Assembly: GCA_963748405.1 (NCBI GenBank)
Contig: CAVVIT010000002.1
Location: 124,001 to 188,000 of the forward strand
Length of the DNA: 64,000 nt
Direction of reading: 5' to 3'
Source: Fen-1273 sp963748405
GTDB lineage: Bacteria > Bacteroidota > Ignavibacteria > UBA10030 > UBA6906
Shown: piece by piece, positions 15,611-24,475 of the stretch
Layout: every line of letters starts with the position of its first letter
Position numbering within the stretch: position 1 is the stretch's first letter
Notes under the pieces: model-generated
Databases searched by the model: none
What the model saw: only the letters and a program-made list of their open reading frames with translations
Told to the model about the DNA's origin: nothing
Program-made: the position numbers and the translations under genes

Positions 15611-16318
15611 GTGGGCGCGATCAGGTTCTTCACCGCTGCCTTCATCTCGATCGCGAGCGCGATCGCGGAGCTCCTGCTGATCTGGGCGGACCGGAAGCGG
15701 GGGAGGATATTCCATGCCATCGCCCGCGCGTGGGCGAAGACCGTGCTCGCGGTCTGCAGCGTGCGCGTGACGGTGCGGGGGCTGGAGAAGGTGGACCTCT
15801 CGCGCAACTATGTGTACGTGTCGAACCACGCAAGCATGTTCGACATCCCGGTCATCCTTGCGGGGATCCCGGACCAGATCCGCATTATTTACAAAAAGGA
15901 ACTCGATATCATACCGTTTTTCGGCTGGGGACTCAGGTACGGTTCGTATATCGGCATCGACAGGGGCCGCGGCAGCAGGGCCGTCAGAAGCCTGGAGGAG
16001 GCGGTCGAGAAGATCCGCCACGGGGCGTCGGTCCTCATGTACGCGGAGGGGACGCGGACGCTCGACGGCAGGCTTCAACCCTTCAAGCGCGGGGCGTTCA
16101 ATCTCGCCCTGAAGGCCGGCATTCCCGTCGTTCCCCTGACGGTCAACGGAAGTTTTTCCATCCTCCCCAAACATTCGGTGAGCGTCAGGCCCGGCACGGT
16201 GGAACTCGTGCTTGACGCCCCGATACCGGTGCCGGGAGGAGAAGGCAAAGACGCGGAGATGCGGCTCATGCAGGATGTCCACGCCGTGATCGCCCGGCAC
16301 TACATCGACCAGGGATAA
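15611..16318 (+). CDS. plsC: 1-acyl-sn-glycerol-3-phosphate acyltransferase
   Basis: A 235-residue membrane-bound acyltransferase that makes phosphatidic acid from lysophosphatidic acid. An N-terminal hydrophobic helix (about 6-25) is followed by the catalytic NHASMFD (72-78, the H-X4-D motif), the IIYKKEL segment, YAEGTRT (145-150) that binds the phosphate, and a PVVPLTVNGS block. GTG 15611 has a good AAAGGAAGG site eight bases upstream, and the length fits the family. The frame is open further upstream into the protease gene, but that part has no family similarity. It is co-transcribed with the protease and gatC. Confidence 0.92.
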   Translation: MGAIRFFTAAFISIASAIAELLLIWADRKRGRIFHAIARAWAKTVLAVCSVRVTVRGLEKVDLSRNYVYVSNHASMFDIPVILAGIPDQIRIIYKKELDIIPFFGWGLRYGSYIGIDRGRGSRAVRSLEEAVEKIRHGASVLMYAEGTRTLDGRLQPFKRGAFNLALKAGIPVVPLTVNGSFSILPKHSVSVRPGTVELVLDAPIPVPGGEGKDAEMRLMQDVHAVIARHYIDQG

Positions 16319-16321
16319 CGC

Positions 16322-16615
16322 ATGGCAATTTCAATTCAGGACGTCGAGCACGTCGCCGCCCTCGCGAAGCTTTCCTTCACGGCGGAGGAAAAGCGCAAGC
16401 TTGCGCTGGAGCTCAACGGCATCCTCCACTACATGGAGCAGCTCAATGCGCTCGACACGTCGCACGTCGAACCCCTGTCGCACGTGATCGAGACGGGGAA
16501 CGTGTTCCGGGCCGACGATGTCCGGCCGGGGCTGGACAGGGATGAGGCTCTGAAGAACGCTCCTGCGAAATGGGAGAAGTTCTTCCGGGTCCCCAGGGTC
16601 ATCGGCGACAGATGA
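16322..16615 (+). CDS. gatC: Asp-tRNA(Asn)/Glu-tRNA(Gln) amidotransferase subunit C
   Basis: A 97-residue GatC, the small subunit that wraps around GatA and stabilises the GatCAB complex, which amidates misacylated Glu-tRNA(Gln) or Asp-tRNA(Asn). The N-terminus (IQDVEHVAALAKLSFTAEE), the helical ILHYMEQLNALDTSHVEP segment and the conserved FRADDVRPGLDRDEAL/ALKNAPAK tail are all typical. gatA and gatB are not adjacent. The stop overlaps the kdsB start (ATGA), so the two are translationally coupled. Confidence 0.95.
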   Translation: MAISIQDVEHVAALAKLSFTAEEKRKLALELNGILHYMEQLNALDTSHVEPLSHVIETGNVFRADDVRPGLDRDEALKNAPAKWEKFFRVPRVIGDR

Positions 16616-17388
16616 AACGCCCTGCGCGGATTGTCGCGATCATTCCGGCACGGTACGGTTCGCAGCGCTTCCCCGGGAAGCCCCTCGCGCTGATCGGCGG
16701 GAAACCGATGATCGTGCACGTCATGGAACGCGCGGCGCGGGCCCGGCTCGTGGACGCCGTGCTCGTCGCCACCGACGACGAGCGGATCGCCGCGGCGGTG
16801 CAGGCGAACGGCGGCGAGGCGGTCATGACCCCCGCGGACCTCAGGAGCGGATCGGACAGGATCGCCTGTGCGGCCCGCGCGCTCGAAGGGACGGACATCA
16901 TCGTCAACGTCCAGGGGGATGAACCACTGATCCCGCCGGAGATGATCGACGAGGCCATACGGCCTCTCCTTGAGGATCCCGGCATCGAAGCCGGAACGCT
17001 CGTCCGCCGCCTCCGGTCGGCGGCCGAGCGGGACAACCCGAACGTCACCAAGGCGCTCCTCGACATGTCGGGCCGGTGCCTGTATTTCTCCCGCGCCCCC
17101 GTGCCGTTCGGCCGGAACACCGCACCGGAGGATCTGATTGCACACGCCCCGGTGTTCGCGCATGTGGGACTGTATGTCTACCGGAGGGAGTTCCTCCTCG
17201 CGTTCGCAGCGATGATGCAGACTCCCCTGGAGATCGCGGAGCAGCTGGAACAGCTCAGAATCCTGGAGCACGGCCACAGCCTCCATGCGGTCGTGACCGA
17301 GCGCGAGAGCATCGCGGTGGATACCCCCGGAGACCTCGAACGGGTCCGCGCGGCGTTTGCCGCAGAACATCAGAAGCCTTCGTCATGA
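16612..17388 (+). CDS. kdsB: 3-deoxy-manno-octulosonate cytidylyltransferase
   Basis: A 258-residue CMP-Kdo synthetase, which activates Kdo for the inner core of lipopolysaccharide. The nucleotide signature IIPARYGSQRFPGKPL (10-25) is diagnostic. VATDDERI, NVQGDEPLI (about 101-109) and the RAPVPF motif with downstream HVGLYVYRREFL are all family features. Its start overlaps the gatC stop and its own stop overlaps the DUF502 start (ATGA both times). It is direct evidence for an LPS-type outer membrane. Confidence 0.96.
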   Translation: MKRPARIVAIIPARYGSQRFPGKPLALIGGKPMIVHVMERAARARLVDAVLVATDDERIAAAVQANGGEAVMTPADLRSGSDRIACAARALEGTDIIVNVQGDEPLIPPEMIDEAIRPLLEDPGIEAGTLVRRLRSAAERDNPNVTKALLDMSGRCLYFSRAPVPFGRNTAPEDLIAHAPVFAHVGLYVYRREFLLAFAAMMQTPLEIAEQLEQLRILEHGHSLHAVVTERESIAVDTPGDLERVRAAFAAEHQKPSS

Positions 17389-18017
17389 ACGAGATCCATA
17401 AGACGTTTTTCGGCCATATCAGGACGACGTTCCTCCGGGGGATCGCCGTCATCGTCCCTCTCGGCCTGACGTACTGGTTCTTCCAGGCGCTGTTGAACGC
17501 CGTCGACGGGATCTTTTCCCCCCTCCTGACAAGCTGGATCGGACAGCAGATCCCCGGCCTCGGCTTTCTCACGATGGTTGTTCTGATTCTGGCCGTCGGA
17601 TTGCTCACGCGCAATCTCGTGGGGCGGCTGCTGTTTGCCTGGTTCGAGAATTTCCTCCGATCGATCCCGTTCGTGCGCTCGGTCTACAGCGGGATCAAGG
17701 ACCTTGTCAATGCGTTCAACATCGGGGGGAACAGCAAGACGTTCCGGCTTGTCGTCATGCTCGAGTATCCCCGGAAGGGAATCTTCTGCATCGGGTTCGT
17801 GACGAATGAATCCACGTTCGCCGGCCCGCCTGCGACCGAATTGTACCACGTGTATATCCCCAATCCGCCGAACCCGACATCCGGGGTCCTTGCGCTCATC
17901 CCCAAGGCGGAAGCAATCCCCCTGGCCCTGAGCGTGGAAGAGGGGCTCAAACTCGTCCTGTCCGGCGGCATCGTCACGCCGGCCGTTCTGCATCGTCTTT
18001 CGTCCGCACATTCGTAA
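17385..18017 (+). CDS. DUF502 family membrane protein
   Basis: A 210-residue protein of the DUF502 family, whose function is not established. Two membrane helices (about 16-38 and 58-80) are followed by a soluble domain with the family's RSIPFVRSVYSGIKDL and IPNPPNPTSG segments, the latter reading H-V-Y-I-P before it. ATG 17385 overlaps the kdsB stop. Its place between kdsB and pyrG suggests an envelope-related role, but nothing more specific can be said. Confidence 0.85.
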   Translation: MNEIHKTFFGHIRTTFLRGIAVIVPLGLTYWFFQALLNAVDGIFSPLLTSWIGQQIPGLGFLTMVVLILAVGLLTRNLVGRLLFAWFENFLRSIPFVRSVYSGIKDLVNAFNIGGNSKTFRLVVMLEYPRKGIFCIGFVTNESTFAGPPATELYHVYIPNPPNPTSGVLALIPKAEAIPLALSVEEGLKLVLSGGIVTPAVLHRLSSAHS

Positions 18018-18026
18018 GGAGATTCC

Positions 18027-19658
18027 GTGGCACGCCGACACCAGGTAAAATACATTTTTGTCACCGGGGGGGTCGTTTCCTCCCTGGGAAAGGGAATCGC
18101 ATCGTCATCGATCGGGCTGCTCCTCAAGTCGAGGGGGCTCCGCGTGACAATCCAGAAATTTGACCCGTACCTGAACGTCGACCCGGGAACGATGAATCCG
18201 TTCCAGCACGGCGAGGTGTACGTAACCGACGACGGCGCTGAGACGGATCTCGATCTCGGCCACTACGAGCGGTTCCTCGACATCACGACGACCCGCCGCA
18301 ACAACTCAACGACGGGCCAGATCTACAATGAGGTGATCACCAGGGAGCGGCGCGGAGACTTTCTCGGCGCGACCGTGCAGGTGATTCCCCACATCACGGA
18401 CGAGATCAAACGCCGCTTCGAGGCGCTGGGAGAAACGGGCGACTACGACGTCGTCATCACCGAGGTGGGAGGCACCGTCGGCGACATCGAGAGTCTTCCG
18501 TTCCTCGAGGCGATGCGCCAGTTCATGTTCCGTTGCGGGAACAGGAATGCCATGGCGATCCACGTGACGCTTGTTCCCTACCTCACCTCGGCCGGGGAAA
18601 CAAAGACCAAACCGACGCAGCACAGCGTGAAGGCCCTGCTGGAGCTCGGCATCCAGCCCGATATGCTCATCTGCCGGTCCGACAGGCCCCTGTCGCACGA
18701 CGTGCGCGAAAAGATCGCCCTGTTCACGAACGTGGAAGCCGAATGCGTTATCGACGGCCGGGATGTCCCGACGATCTACGAAGTGCCCCTCCTGTTTGCC
18801 GAACAGGAGGTCGATGAAATCGTCCTCGAGAAGCTCGATCTCACGTGCCCGCGTCCGAATCTCCGCGAATGGAAGAAATTCGTCGACAGGGTCAAGAATC
18901 CCGCCGGGAAGATCACGATCGGCGTCTGCGGCAAATACACCGAGCACAAGGACGCTTACAAGAGCATCGCGGAGGCGTTTGTCCATGCCGGCGCCGCGAA
19001 CAACGTGGAGGTCGACCTCCGGTGGATCCGTGCGGAGGACGTCGAGCGGGAGGGGCCCGAAAAGCACCTGGCGGGGATCGCAGGCCTTCTCGTCGCTCCC
19101 GGCTTCGGCGAGCGCGGGATCGAGGGGAAAATCCGGTCGATCCAGTTTGTCAGGACCCGCAAGATCCCGTTTCTCGGCATATGCCTCGGACTGCAGTGCG
19201 CCGTGATCGAATTCGCCCGGAGCCTCTGCGGACTCGACCACGCCAACAGCCTCGAGTTCAGGCAGACGGACCAGAACGTGATCGACATGATGCTGGAGCA
19301 GAAGAAAGTGAAGGAATACGGGGGAACGATGCGGCTGGGGTCATTTCCGTGCAGGCTCGAGAAAGGGACCCGCGCTCACAAGGCATACAGGAGCGAGCTG
19401 ATCCACGAACGGCACCGCCACCGCTACGAAGTGAACGACGCGTTCAAATCCACGCTGGCCTCGCACGGCATGATCTTCAGCGGTATCTGTCCGGATAACG
19501 GTCTCGTCGAGATGATCGAACTCGGCGACCACCCGTGGTTCGTCGCCGGGCAGTTTCACCCCGAGCTTAAATCACGGGCGACGAATGCCCATCCCCTGTT
19601 CCGGGATTTCGTGAAGGCGTCACTGGAATATGCCGAATCGACACACCAGAGGGACTGA
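18027..19658 (+). CDS. pyrG: CTP synthase
   Basis: A 543-residue CTP synthase (UTP + ATP + glutamine to CTP). The synthetase domain starts with KYIFVTGGVVSSLGKG and carries the DPYLNVDPGTMNPFQHGEV and GGTVGDIES segments. The C-terminal class I glutamine amidotransferase domain has the nucleophile C386 in GICLGLQ and the WFVAGQFHPE histidine-glutamate pair. The GTG start follows GGAGAT. It is 9 bases after DUF502, at the end of the plsC-kdsB operon. The CTP it makes is used by KdsB, which may explain the linkage. Confidence 0.97.
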   Translation: MARRHQVKYIFVTGGVVSSLGKGIASSSIGLLLKSRGLRVTIQKFDPYLNVDPGTMNPFQHGEVYVTDDGAETDLDLGHYERFLDITTTRRNNSTTGQIYNEVITRERRGDFLGATVQVIPHITDEIKRRFEALGETGDYDVVITEVGGTVGDIESLPFLEAMRQFMFRCGNRNAMAIHVTLVPYLTSAGETKTKPTQHSVKALLELGIQPDMLICRSDRPLSHDVREKIALFTNVEAECVIDGRDVPTIYEVPLLFAEQEVDEIVLEKLDLTCPRPNLREWKKFVDRVKNPAGKITIGVCGKYTEHKDAYKSIAEAFVHAGAANNVEVDLRWIRAEDVEREGPEKHLAGIAGLLVAPGFGERGIEGKIRSIQFVRTRKIPFLGICLGLQCAVIEFARSLCGLDHANSLEFRQTDQNVIDMMLEQKKVKEYGGTMRLGSFPCRLEKGTRAHKAYRSELIHERHRHRYEVNDAFKSTLASHGMIFSGICPDNGLVEMIELGDHPWFVAGQFHPELKSRATNAHPLFRDFVKASLEYAESTHQRD

Positions 19659-20136
19659 CCGCGCACGTGCCGGGCAGCCGCGGCGGGAGGGATCCGTCGT
19701 CCGGGCGCTCCTGGTCCTGCTCTGCGTCACCTCCTCCGTTGCCGCGGCGCAGAACGCCGACGCTCCCCTCCGGGTGAGCGGCGTCTGCGTCGTCTTCTTC
19801 GGACCGGGCCGCGCCGAACGCGATTCCATCGCGCAGGGGGAAGGGTTGGAAATTGACGACATCATCGACGACTTCAACCTCTACGCCGGAAAGACGGCCG
19901 TGTTCCTGCGGGGCACGGGGATTCCATCGGAGTTCACCGAGAGCCGGTTCGTGATCGTGAAGGCCGGAACGTCGACGTACAGGACCATCGACCGCCGGTC
20001 GGTGGAGGGCCCCGTGGGGATGATTCTCACGGACGGGATCCACGAGCCGCGGCTCGTCCCGGGACGCGGGACGGACCGGGATCTCATCCTGCAGATCAGG
20101 GAATACTTTCACCTGAATGCGGGAAACGGAGAGTGA
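19630..20136 (+). CDS. Hypothetical secreted protein
   Basis: A 168-residue protein I do not recognise. The only start codon in frame is ATG 19630, which overlaps pyrG by 29 bases. It yields a basic N-terminal stretch, then a hydrophobic segment ALLVLLCVTSSVAAAQ (about 26-41) resembling a signal peptide with cleavage after AAA. The mature part contains an acidic EIDDIIDDF motif and a probable mixed alpha/beta fold. Its stop overlaps the start of the ElaA-like gene (GTGA). Coding is supported by this coupling and by codon bias like its neighbours. Confidence 0.6.
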   Translation: MPNRHTRGTDRARAGQPRREGSVVRALLVLLCVTSSVAAAQNADAPLRVSGVCVVFFGPGRAERDSIAQGEGLEIDDIIDDFNLYAGKTAVFLRGTGIPSEFTESRFVIVKAGTSTYRTIDRRSVEGPVGMILTDGIHEPRLVPGRGTDRDLILQIREYFHLNAGNGE

Positions 20137-20609
20137 CGCCCCCCGCGGCCGATGTCCGCCTGACCTGGAAAAGCTTCGGAGACCTCCGCCCGGACGATGT
20201 CTACGAGATTCTCGCGCTCCGTGCCCGCGTGTTTGTCGTGGAACAGCGGTGTGCATACCTCGACGCGGACGGGCGCGACCGGTCGTGCCTCCACCTCTGC
20301 GGACATACGGCCGGGGGAGCGCTCGTCGCCTACCTCCGCCTGCTTCCTCCCGGAACACAAGTCGCGGGCCCGGCCATCGGGAGGGTGGTCACCGCCCCGG
20401 AAGTACGCCGCACGGGGATCGGCAGGAGCCTCATGTCGGAAGGGATCCGCCGGTCGTCCGCCCTGTACCCCGGGCGTCCCCTCACCGTTTCCGCCCAGAC
20501 CTCCGTTGAAGGTTTTTACCGCTCCCTCGGATTTTCCCGCTCGGGCACGCCGTTCGACGAGGACGGCATCGAACACGTCGTGATGGTGCGCCCCGCCGCC
20601 GTTCGTTGA
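20133..20609 (+). CDS. elaA: ElaA-type GNAT acetyltransferase
   Basis: A 158-residue N-acetyltransferase of the GNAT superfamily, close in layout to E. coli ElaA. Typical features are LRARVFVVEQRCAYLDADGRD at the start (compare ElaA LRCAVFVVEQ), the acetyl-CoA segment IGRVVTAPEVRRTGIGRSLM (about 89-108) with the R/Q-x-x-G-x-G/A-like turn, and FYRSLGF near the end. The GTG start overlaps the previous stop. The acceptor substrate is unknown for the family. Confidence 0.88.
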   Translation: MTPPAADVRLTWKSFGDLRPDDVYEILALRARVFVVEQRCAYLDADGRDRSCLHLCGHTAGGALVAYLRLLPPGTQVAGPAIGRVVTAPEVRRTGIGRSLMSEGIRRSSALYPGRPLTVSAQTSVEGFYRSLGFSRSGTPFDEDGIEHVVMVRPAAVR

Positions 20610-20634
20610 TTTTCAATCCTCAATTCGGTACACT
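20606..20634 (+). promoter_or_regulatory. Predicted promoter of the beta-CASP nuclease operon
   Basis: TTGATT (20606-20611) and TACACT (20629-20634), spacer 17. The -35 overlaps the elaA stop codon, and the start of the next gene is 40 bases downstream. Confidence 0.5.
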
Positions 20635-20673
20635 GATTCAGTCGATTCCGTTCCCCCATCCTGCGACGTCCCC

Positions 20674-22086
20674 ATGCACATTCAATTTCAGGGAGCCGCG
20701 CGTACCGTCACCGGCTCCATGCATGTGCTCACCGTCGGCGGAAGCACGGTTCTCCTTGACTGCGGCATGTATCACGGAAAACGGGATGAATCGCGGGAAC
20801 GAAACGCCCGCTTTCCGTTCGACCCGTCGGGGATCTCCGCCGTCATCCTCTCGCACGCCCATATCGACCACAGCGGAAATCTTCCGACGCTTGTGCAGCA
20901 GGGTTTCCGGGGTCCGGTGTACTGCACCGGTGCGACGAAGGATCTCTGCGAGGTGATGCTCCGGGACAGCGGGTTCATACAGCAGAAAGACGCGGAGTTC
21001 ATTACGAAGAAACACCGGAAGAAAGGGCTTCCCCCGGTCGAGCCTCTCTTCACGCAGGACGATGTCGAGGCGACGCTCCCCCTGCTCCGGGGGACACCGT
21101 ACGGCACGGTGTTCGACGTCGCCGAGGGGATCGCGTGCCGGTTCGAGGATGCGGGTCATATTCTCGGATCCGCGTCGGCGGCACTGACGCTGCGCGAGGG
21201 CCCGCGTACCAGGCGGCTTGCCTACACCGGCGACCTCGGCCGCTCCGGTCTGCCGATTCTCCGCGATCCTGTCTTCGTCGGAGGCGACGGTGGCACCGAT
21301 TATCTCATCAGCGAGAGCACGTACGGCGGAAGGTACCACGCGCCGGTGGGGGAGATGAAAGAACAGCTCCTGGGTCCCCTCCTGCGGGCGTGCGCACGGA
21401 AAGGGAAGGTCGTCATCCCGGCGTTCAGCGTGGGCCGCACGCAGGAGATCGTCTATACGCTGCATATCCTCCACGGAGAGGGGAAACTCGAGAGGATCCC
21501 CGTCTACGTCGACAGCCCCCTTTCGGTCAACGTGACCGAAGTGTTCCGGCGCCATCCGGAATGCTTCGACAGCGAGACGCTTGCCGTCCTCAACTCACCC
21601 GGGGACAACGATCCCTTCGGCTTCGACCGCCTCACCTACATACGGAGTGTCGAGGAATCCAAAGCGCTGAACGACATGCCCGGCCCCTGTGTCATCATCG
21701 CCGCATCGGGGATGTGCGAAGCCGGCCGCATCACCCACCATCTCGCCAACACCATCGGCGACACCCGGAACATGGTCCTGATCGTCGGCTACCAGGCGGA
21801 GAATACGCTGGGAAAGAAGATCGTTCTCCGGGAACCGGTCGTCAATATCTTCGGCGAACCTCACGAGCTCCGGGCGGAAGTCGTCGTTCTCAACTCGTTC
21901 AGCGGTCACGCGGACAGAAATGAACTTCTCCGCTATTGCGGGGAATTCCCCCGGGAGGCAATGAAAGACATTTTCCTCGTGCACGGCGACCCCGATCAGT
22001 CCGAAAAGCTTGCCCGGGGCCTGCACGAATCCGGTTTTCCCCGGGTGGGAATCCCCGCCCGCGGGGATGACGTGTCGCTCGTGTGA
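20674..22086 (+). CDS. Beta-CASP metallo-beta-lactamase-fold RNA nuclease
   Basis: A 470-residue MBL-fold hydrolase of the beta-CASP type (CPSF73/YSH1-like), presumably a zinc-dependent RNA endo/exonuclease. Zinc ligands are HAHIDH (61-66), H162 in GHILGSAS and D187 in TGDLGR. The beta-CASP insert begins about 210 with ISESTYGGR and contains PAFSVGRTQE (249-258) and IIAASGMCEAGRI. The C-terminal RNA-specificity part has a conserved FSGHADRNEL histidine and LVHGDPDQ. The protein is shorter than RNase J. It overlaps the next start (GTGA). Confidence 0.92.
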   Translation: MHIQFQGAARTVTGSMHVLTVGGSTVLLDCGMYHGKRDESRERNARFPFDPSGISAVILSHAHIDHSGNLPTLVQQGFRGPVYCTGATKDLCEVMLRDSGFIQQKDAEFITKKHRKKGLPPVEPLFTQDDVEATLPLLRGTPYGTVFDVAEGIACRFEDAGHILGSASAALTLREGPRTRRLAYTGDLGRSGLPILRDPVFVGGDGGTDYLISESTYGGRYHAPVGEMKEQLLGPLLRACARKGKVVIPAFSVGRTQEIVYTLHILHGEGKLERIPVYVDSPLSVNVTEVFRRHPECFDSETLAVLNSPGDNDPFGFDRLTYIRSVEESKALNDMPGPCVIIAASGMCEAGRITHHLANTIGDTRNMVLIVGYQAENTLGKKIVLREPVVNIFGEPHELRAEVVVLNSFSGHADRNELLRYCGEFPREAMKDIFLVHGDPDQSEKLARGLHESGFPRVGIPARGDDVSLV

Positions 22087-24029
22087 AAGCCCCGATGGAA
22101 CGGCTCCGACCTCTCTCCGCGGCTCTGGTCCTGGGCATGCTTACCCCGTGCACGGGGCGAAGCCAGGAGCCGTACCGCGGGGGGGACTTCCCGTCCCTCC
22201 CCTCCGACAGCACGCAGAGGGTCAACACCGCCAGCGTTCTCTTCGACCGCAATCTCAATACGTATAACTGGATCGGACGGGCGGCGATCGACACCGTCTC
22301 GGACGGGGTTCACATCGGGATCCTCCAGCAATTTGCGGCGAACGTCATCGAGTTCCAGGGCGGGGCCGGCCCGGCCCCGCCGAAACTGCAGAGCAGCCAG
22401 GAGAACCTCTCCCTGCTCGTCCGCGGGCCGGCGTCCTCCGGGTTCTCCCCGCAGGTCCAGTGGTCGTCGTTCGTGTACTCCGACAACAAGGGGACGGGGT
22501 TGAACAGCGCGTCGAGCGAGAGCCTGCTCGGCGGGGCACAGGTCGTTCCGTTCTCCTGGATGTCCCTGACGCCGATGGCGGGATACCGCTGGGACACGCA
22601 GGCCGGGATCAGGGACCGGGGGATGACGTACCTGCTCGGGGCGCGGATGCCGTCAATCGAATCGGACGGCTACCGGCTCACCGGCAACGCCCAGTTCCGC
22701 GAAGACCTCCTTTCCCCGCGGACGCTTGAGGGGGACTTCGCCCGGTTCAGCGTGGAGAAAGTCTTCTCCGACTACGCGCGCGACAGCATGGACGTTGGAG
22801 TCAACAGGAACCGTCACGAGTTCTATGCCCCCGCGGACAGTACGATCGAGAGCAGGACCGAACAGATCTTCGCGTTCGCGGACAAGCTGGAGTATGAAAT
22901 CGACCCCGCTCTCGTCTCGACGTTTTTCGTCTCCATCAACGGCAGGGGGCTTGACAAGGAGATCCGGAACTGGGACGCCTTCGCACCGCAGAACCCTCAG
23001 TTCAACACGCACATCAACGAGTTCCGTTTCGACACCTACGTGCAGTCGGTCTACAGGACGCCGGAGGGACGCAACGCCGCGTGGCTGCGCCTCTCGTACA
23101 GCGAGCGGTCAGAAACCCATTCGGCGCAGCTTCCGGGGACCACCTCCCCGTCCATCGACAGCCTGTTTTCCCAGAGCAACGCCCAGGAGCACATCAACGA
23201 CAATACCTCCCGGCGGACCCAGCTCGCCGGCGAGATCAGCCTGCCCGTGTCGGGCTCCGACAGGGTCGATCTCACGGGTTCCATAGGAATCCTGCGGTAT
23301 GATACCCCGAGCGATCAGAACCTCGAGGACCGGGACGAACTCCTGGTGGCCGTGACCCTCTCCACGTGGCACAGGGTCACGAGGTCGCTGGATCTGGGCA
23401 TCGTGCTCGACGGCACGGTCGATCACCTGGTGTATCTCCTAAAGGAGCGGAGCGCCAACAACAACTACAACAGGGTGCTCCGGCTGTCCCCGCGAACGCT
23501 GTACAGGCCCGCCGCATGGCTGTCCAGCCTGAACGCCTTCGAGGTGCTGGCCAATTACACGGTGTACGATTTCGAGCAGGAACTGCCGTCCGTCAAGAGC
23601 TTTTCGTACCGCCAGCTCGGCTGGCTGGATTCGACATCCGTTGATCTGACGCAACGCATTGGATTTGATTTTTTTGCATATTGGAAAGTCTATGAAAGGG
23701 GACAGCTCGAATGGAGCCAGTTCCGGGAACGCCTGGAAAGCGCGGCAACGGAACTGACGTACGCGCTCCAGTGCAGGGTGCGTCCCGCGGAAAACGCTCT
23801 CTTCGCCGTCGGGATCCGGTATTTCGGGCAGACGCGGTATACGTATAACGGAGGGGTGAGACAGGTGGATACGTTTCTGAACAGCGTCGGCCCCACCTGC
23901 ACGATCTCCTGGGACCCGGGTGCGCACTCCCGGATCCAGTTCGAGGGATGGTATGAACGTCAGAGGCAGACCGACGGAAGCTCACGGTCACTTGCAAGCA
24001 TGACGATGAATATTTACGTCAATCTTTGA
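22083..24029 (+). CDS. Putative outer-membrane beta-barrel protein
   Basis: A 648-residue protein with no family I can name. The GTG start gives a basic N-terminus, then a hydrophobic signal segment (about 10-26) ending CTGRSQ. The rest is strand-rich and lacks long hydrophobic helices. It has many alternating aromatic/polar stretches such as RFDTYVQSVYR, AWLRLSYSER and LFAVGIRYFGQTRYTYN, and ends with alternating strands (IQFEGWYERQ, MTMNIYVNL). That pattern fits an outer-membrane barrel, perhaps a porin-like protein. It lies between the beta-CASP nuclease (4-base overlap) and an RsbW-like kinase (10-base gap). Confidence 0.6.
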   Translation: MKAPMERLRPLSAALVLGMLTPCTGRSQEPYRGGDFPSLPSDSTQRVNTASVLFDRNLNTYNWIGRAAIDTVSDGVHIGILQQFAANVIEFQGGAGPAPPKLQSSQENLSLLVRGPASSGFSPQVQWSSFVYSDNKGTGLNSASSESLLGGAQVVPFSWMSLTPMAGYRWDTQAGIRDRGMTYLLGARMPSIESDGYRLTGNAQFREDLLSPRTLEGDFARFSVEKVFSDYARDSMDVGVNRNRHEFYAPADSTIESRTEQIFAFADKLEYEIDPALVSTFFVSINGRGLDKEIRNWDAFAPQNPQFNTHINEFRFDTYVQSVYRTPEGRNAAWLRLSYSERSETHSAQLPGTTSPSIDSLFSQSNAQEHINDNTSRRTQLAGEISLPVSGSDRVDLTGSIGILRYDTPSDQNLEDRDELLVAVTLSTWHRVTRSLDLGIVLDGTVDHLVYLLKERSANNNYNRVLRLSPRTLYRPAAWLSSLNAFEVLANYTVYDFEQELPSVKSFSYRQLGWLDSTSVDLTQRIGFDFFAYWKVYERGQLEWSQFRERLESAATELTYALQCRVRPAENALFAVGIRYFGQTRYTYNGGVRQVDTFLNSVGPTCTISWDPGAHSRIQFEGWYERQRQTDGSSRSLASMTMNIYVNL

Positions 24030-24039
24030 AGGGGATCCC

Positions 24040-24462
24040 GTGGCATCACAGCAGATGGTGTTCAGGTTGACGCTCGCCAGCAACCCCAAGAATATCGGGA
24101 AGATCGAGCGGTTCCTCAAGACGATCGGGAAGACCGTCCACCTGGACGAAATCCAGTTCCACAAGCTGATGGTATCGCTGACGGAAGCCGTCAACAACGC
24201 CATCATCCACGGGAATCGCTCCCTGCCGGGGAAGAAGGTGCAGGTCAAGTGCGAGCTGCTTCCGGGCTGGATCCTGATCATGATCCATGATGAGGGGAAG
24301 GGATTCAAGCCCGAGAAAGTGGGAAACCCGCTGGCAAAGGAAAACCTCCTGCGGGAAAGCGGCAGGGGGATCTTCCTCATGCGAACCCTGATGGACAAGG
24401 TGGAGTTTGAGGTGGGGAAATCGGGGACGCTCGTGCGGCTCTGGCTCGACACGAACAAATGA
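24040..24462 (+). CDS. RsbW-type anti-sigma / serine-protein kinase (HATPase fold)
   Basis: A 140-residue GHKL ATPase of the RsbW/SpoIIAB group. The N box is EAVNNAIIHGN (49-59), G1 is HDEGKGF (83-89) and G2 is SGRGIFLMRTLMD (107-119). There is no sensor or dimerisation domain, so it is not a standard histidine kinase. Members bind sigma factors or phosphorylate STAS anti-anti-sigma partners; no partner gene is in the window. The GTG start follows GGGGATCC. It closes the operon started by the nuclease. Confidence 0.85.
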   Translation: MASQQMVFRLTLASNPKNIGKIERFLKTIGKTVHLDEIQFHKLMVSLTEAVNNAIIHGNRSLPGKKVQVKCELLPGWILIMIHDEGKGFKPEKVGNPLAKENLLRESGRGIFLMRTLMDKVEFEVGKSGTLVRLWLDTNK

Positions 24463-24475
24463 GCCCGCACGCCCT

